Source: Ascidia mentula (taxonomy: Eukaryota; Chordata; Ascidiacea; Phlebobranchia; Ascidiidae). From it: a DNA stretch of 64,000 bases. The stretch is taken from the NCBI GenBank assembly GCA_947561715.1, contig OX387197.1, forward strand, positions 10,971,001 to 11,035,000. The letters run 5' to 3'. Under the pieces are notes generated by a model. The model was not told where the DNA came from and did not search any database. It saw only the letters and a list, made by a program, of their open reading frames with translations. Position numbers and translations under genes: made by a program. Positions 60,389-64,000 of this stretch are shown here, piece after piece (within the stretch, counting starts at the first letter, position 1; each line of letters opens with the position of its first letter).

Positions 60389-62452
60389 ATGGCGGAACAT
60401 TACATTCCAGTTATAGATTTCAGTGCATGTGCTTTGAATCAAGAAAAATGTTCACATGATGATTTGACAATCTCTGGCAAGCTGATGGTTGAAGCTTTTT
60501 CAAATGTTGGATTTGTTTACCTGAAAAACACTGGGATTGATGAGTAAGTTTGGTTTGGTAGAGACTTAGTGCTTCGTTTACGATTTGTATTTGACGTTTT
60601 AGTCGGCGTTCGGTGTATACTTGTAGTATTAACGGATTCTATAAGCTAATACGTGTTGGTACAGTATGTGCATACGTTGAGCATTGTTAGCAGTAAGAAT
60701 TGCAATAAAATTATTCGGGCCAATGCGGTTTAAAATTGGACAAGACCCCAAATTATTACATGTGGTAAATACTTTCTGATACGGCTTGGTTGCAGTAATC
60801 TGGTAAGCTGTAACAGGAGTTTCATCAGCGTATATTTGATTGAATACTTTACACAAAATCTTTGTTCTAAGAAGTGGCGCAAAGAAAAGGCGTCACGCTT
60901 GGATAAACAAAGGTTGCACTTGCCACAAAGTAATGTTTTGTGCATCACAATAGCTACATTACAATTCTAATAACAAACGTGGATTCATAGTTATCATTGC
61001 AACAATTCAATTCCAATCTAAATCTAAAACAGAAAAGTTACGATGTTCATTGTTTAAACAGTTTGAACAACTACATTTGCACAAATACGAGATTTAATTA
61101 AGGTTTGTCAATACTAAAAACATGGCTTTAATATATTAGTAGTTGCTGTTGATGTCTCAAACGGAAAAAATGTTCATTAGGATTGTAAATCCAACATAAA
61201 CTTTGTCGAATAACTAACGCAAACCAAACTGATCGCAATTGCACGACAAGAATATTTTGCTGACTTTTCAGTTTTAAACAATCTTGTATCTTCACAGTGG
61301 TTTTATACAAAAAGTAAACGATGAAACGGCCAAGTTTTTTACAAGTCCGTTTGAAGAAAAGGAAAAATACAACAAAAAGCCTGGACAAATTTTTGGTTAC
61401 ATGGGATTAGGAACGGAGAAGTATTAGTGCCTGCTAAACTATTCTCAATTTTCTTAATGCAGGAATCCCATTTTTGAGCAGATTAAATCCCAATCTACCC
61501 TGCGATTACAAGGAATTCTACAACGTAGATGGCGGATCTTTCTTTCGTACGAAGGAAGATTGGCCAAATGATCTTGCACCGAGATTTTCTGACACAATGT
61601 TGGAGTTTATGGGGAGGTCACGAAAACTTTCCCTTCGTATTCTTCATGCTCTTGCTATCGGTCTGGAGTTAAAGGTGGCTGAACAATTTCACTTTGAAAG
61701 TCGTTATAATATATAAAAATATCAAAGTATTTCGGCACAATATTTCCAATTCTATTAGAAAACGATTACATCTTCTGTTTAAGGATGAAGACTTTTTCAC
61801 GAAGTGTCACACGGATATGCATTCAACAGAAACATCTGCGACCCACAGTTGCACTCTTTATTACCCGCCAGTAACAAGCGATTTGGAGCCTGGACAACAA
61901 AGACTTCTCGAACATTCCGATTTCACTTCAATTTCATTGGTTTTTCAAGATAGCATTGGTGGACTACAAGTAAAAATACTATCTAAATATTTTGTGTGTA
62001 ATGCAACATTAGGGTTTAAAGATGATACACAAGTTGCGGTAAAACCGTTTGTTTGTTTAGGTCAAGCATGTGGATGGACATTATGTTGACGCAACACCAA
62101 TAGAAGGAACGGTTTTGATAAACATAGGAGACACAATGCAACATTGGACCAGAGGCAAACTTAAATCCACGGTAACGTCGATTTACTAAACGAATAATAA
62201 ATGAATACAGAAATATTTTGTGTTTAGAAACATCGTGTGATTATCCCCGAGAGTGAATTTTTGTTAAAATCTGTTCGGAGATCTTTGGCTTACTTCGTCC
62301 ATCCAAATAATGACGTTTACATCAACCAACCACTCGTATACAAGGATGAGAGTCTCAATGACGTGGATGAAGTTCCTCAAGAGAATCTGATAAAGTCTAA
62401 AGACTTTTTGTCAAAAATATTTCGTTCCCTTTGGGAAAATAAGGCCCTCTAA
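60389..62452 (+). CDS. Type I 2OG/Fe(II) dioxygenase, copy 5, intact
   Basis: Exons: 60389-60543, 61298-61420, 61482-61674, 61784-61969, 62061-62171 and 62228-62452; 330 aa. Every splice site is present, catalytic residues complete. It differs from copy 4 by a few residues (for example Gly for Glu at the ERSRKL segment of exon 3, and Asn for Asp in exon 6). No MITE in intron 1. Confidence 0.88.
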
Positions 62453-63648
62453 AATTTGTGTTATGATGAGATTGAACAAATTGTAAAATTTTAATTGTCA
62501 AATTGCTGATTAAGTAGGCTACAGTTTGGGCCACCTAAGGAGCGTTCACGTCACGGTGAATGTCGGAATACTGTTTCCGGCGAATCCTACTGACACGTTT
62601 CTTATATTACATTTTCATATACATTCTAAATCATCTGTGATCCAATTTTAATGTAGGTATGTCCTTTTTAACGTTTATGTTGTTCTCAAACTCGAACCCT
62701 AGCAGAAAATGTTTACATATCTCATACGACAAGAAACAAGACTGATGTGTGCATTAAAATTAAAAATATTCTTTTTATGGACCCTTGAAAAGGAACCCAA
62801 ATATATCCAGGGCTAAATGAGTATACGGTTTTGTGTATGGAATATGTCTCGAGCGCCAATGCCCTCCCCGGAACGCTCTCTGCGTTTACCTAGCGATGAT
62901 GTTTCGCTTATGTAAAAACGGCTGAAAGGTGTTTTTCTTCCATGGGACTGGTGAAAAAATTTTTGTTAGATAAAAGTGGCTTTTTTCTGCTTCTTGTTTG
63001 TGACGTAATTCAGGGTTCATCGACAAATTGAAAAGCAGACGAAATGGTTCTGATCTGTGGTTGACAATTGCATTGATTTTTAGGCCAAATGGGGGGAGGA
63101 TGATGGGAATGCGGGCTTGGTTTACAGACAACCTTCCACGGAGACAAAAACAAGATCTGGGTCGTAGCCTCGTTTCCATCTTGATATACTGAAAGATGTG
63201 TGAAGCTTAGCATCATGTATAAACTTGGTGTCTACCATGTCCCCAAGTCTTACTATGGCTGTTAAAGCTAGCATTCTGCTATAGCATATGTGTGATTGGT
63301 CAATACGTGGGTGCAAAATACTTAAAGTTAATGAGTCTGAATAGGAAGGCCACAGATAATATGCTATTGCTATTACTTAATATGGTCAATACGTATACCA
63401 CAAAAACCAAATATGCAGAATTAATGAATGGAGAAATAATTATACACAAACGCCGATATCACCAACAATGAACCCTACAATGTTCCTTACTGCCCATTGT
63501 GTTGTATTGTTACCTGGGTAAAGTGTGCAGCGCAGTTCTTTATTGTTTACCGATCCGCGGATCGTACAAAGTCATTGTGAAAGCTGCTGACACCACATAC
63601 AACTTGTGTTTGCTTGACGTCACGTAGCCAACTATACAGCACGCAGTA
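62453..63648. other. Spacer from type I copy 5 to type II copy 4
   Basis: More diverged version of the type I to type II spacer, with several small deletions (for example near 62495 and 62920). No gene seen. Confidence 0.5.
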
Positions 63649-64000
63649 ATGGCGGAACATTACATTCCAGTTATAGATTTCGGTGTATGTGGTTTGAATC
63701 AAGAAAAATGTTTACATAAAGATTTGACAATCTCTGGCAAGCTGATGGTTGAAGTTTTTTCTAATGTTGGATTTGTTTACCTGAAAAATACTGGAATTGA
63801 TGAGTAAGTTTGATTTTGTAAAGCTTTTGTGAATGATAGTTTACAATGCAGAGAAGTAATAATCAAACGTTCAAATCAGTCAAACTGATTGACCTGTTAA
63901 AAATGTAAAAAACATTACCAACGCTTACCCAAACTTCAGTACACAACAACCTACTTAGGCAATGTAACTATCCACAAGCCCAGCCAAAACGTGGTGGCAA
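63649..64000 (+). CDS. Type II dioxygenase, copy 4: exon 1 only, cut by window end
   Basis: Exon 1 is 63649-63803 with an intact GTAAGT donor; the rest lies outside. It is more diverged than the other type II exons 1 (for example Lys for Gly in the LHGD segment, and Val as in type I). Intron 1 has no MITE at the place where the others carry it (63926-63929), so it shows the empty site. Confidence 0.8.

Overview
This is animal nuclear DNA. It is AT-rich, has short coding exons with GT-AG introns, and carries Penelope-like, BEL/Pao, hAT-like and TTAA-flanked elements. The gene content and compact introns fit an invertebrate, plausibly a tunicate, but the species is inferred and not shown. There is no bacterial organisation, CRISPR array, rRNA or tRNA that I can support.

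Region 1 (1-35109) is a head-to-tail array of four nearly identical units of 6868, 8617, 8680 and 8986 bases, plus part of a fifth. Reading rightward, each unit has: the 3' exon and a beheaded 5' exon of a cysteine-rich secreted-protein gene (minus strand); a perfect 9-bp satellite (65, 161, 168 and 202 copies); two or three copies of a dispersed module called X here; a complete four-exon dCMP deaminase gene (plus strand); and a BEL/Pao integrase relic with a possible LTR start. Units 2-4 differ in length only by whole 9-bp satellite copies. The fifth, satellite-free end carries the only cysteine-rich gene with a signal peptide. Its intron holds a short Penelope-like element with a 12-bp target duplication, 229-bp inverted terminal arms and hammerhead-like sequences.

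Region 2 (35110-36872) is intergenic. It holds a small hAT-like MITE and no supportable gene.

Region 3 (36873-64000) is a plus-strand cluster of isopenicillin-N-synthase-like 2-oxoglutarate/Fe(II) dioxygenase genes of two types. Type I (five copies, six exons, 330 aa) has the full HxD...H iron triad and the RxS motif. Type II (three complete loci, one cut by the window end, one remnant tail) loses exons 5-6 and so the third iron ligand and the RxS residues. The types mostly alternate. Two type I copies (54253 and 60389) have every exon and splice site intact; the other three each show a changed splice donor under my exon model, and one type II copy does too. A 914-bp TTAA-flanked MITE sits in intron 1 of three type II copies, and a truncated inverted relative sits in two type I copies.

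No functional link between the deaminase, the cysteine-rich protein and the dioxygenases can be read from the sequence. The common theme is local amplification followed by decay. The most unusual structure is the satellite that replaces the signal-peptide end of a gene inside an amplified deaminase unit.
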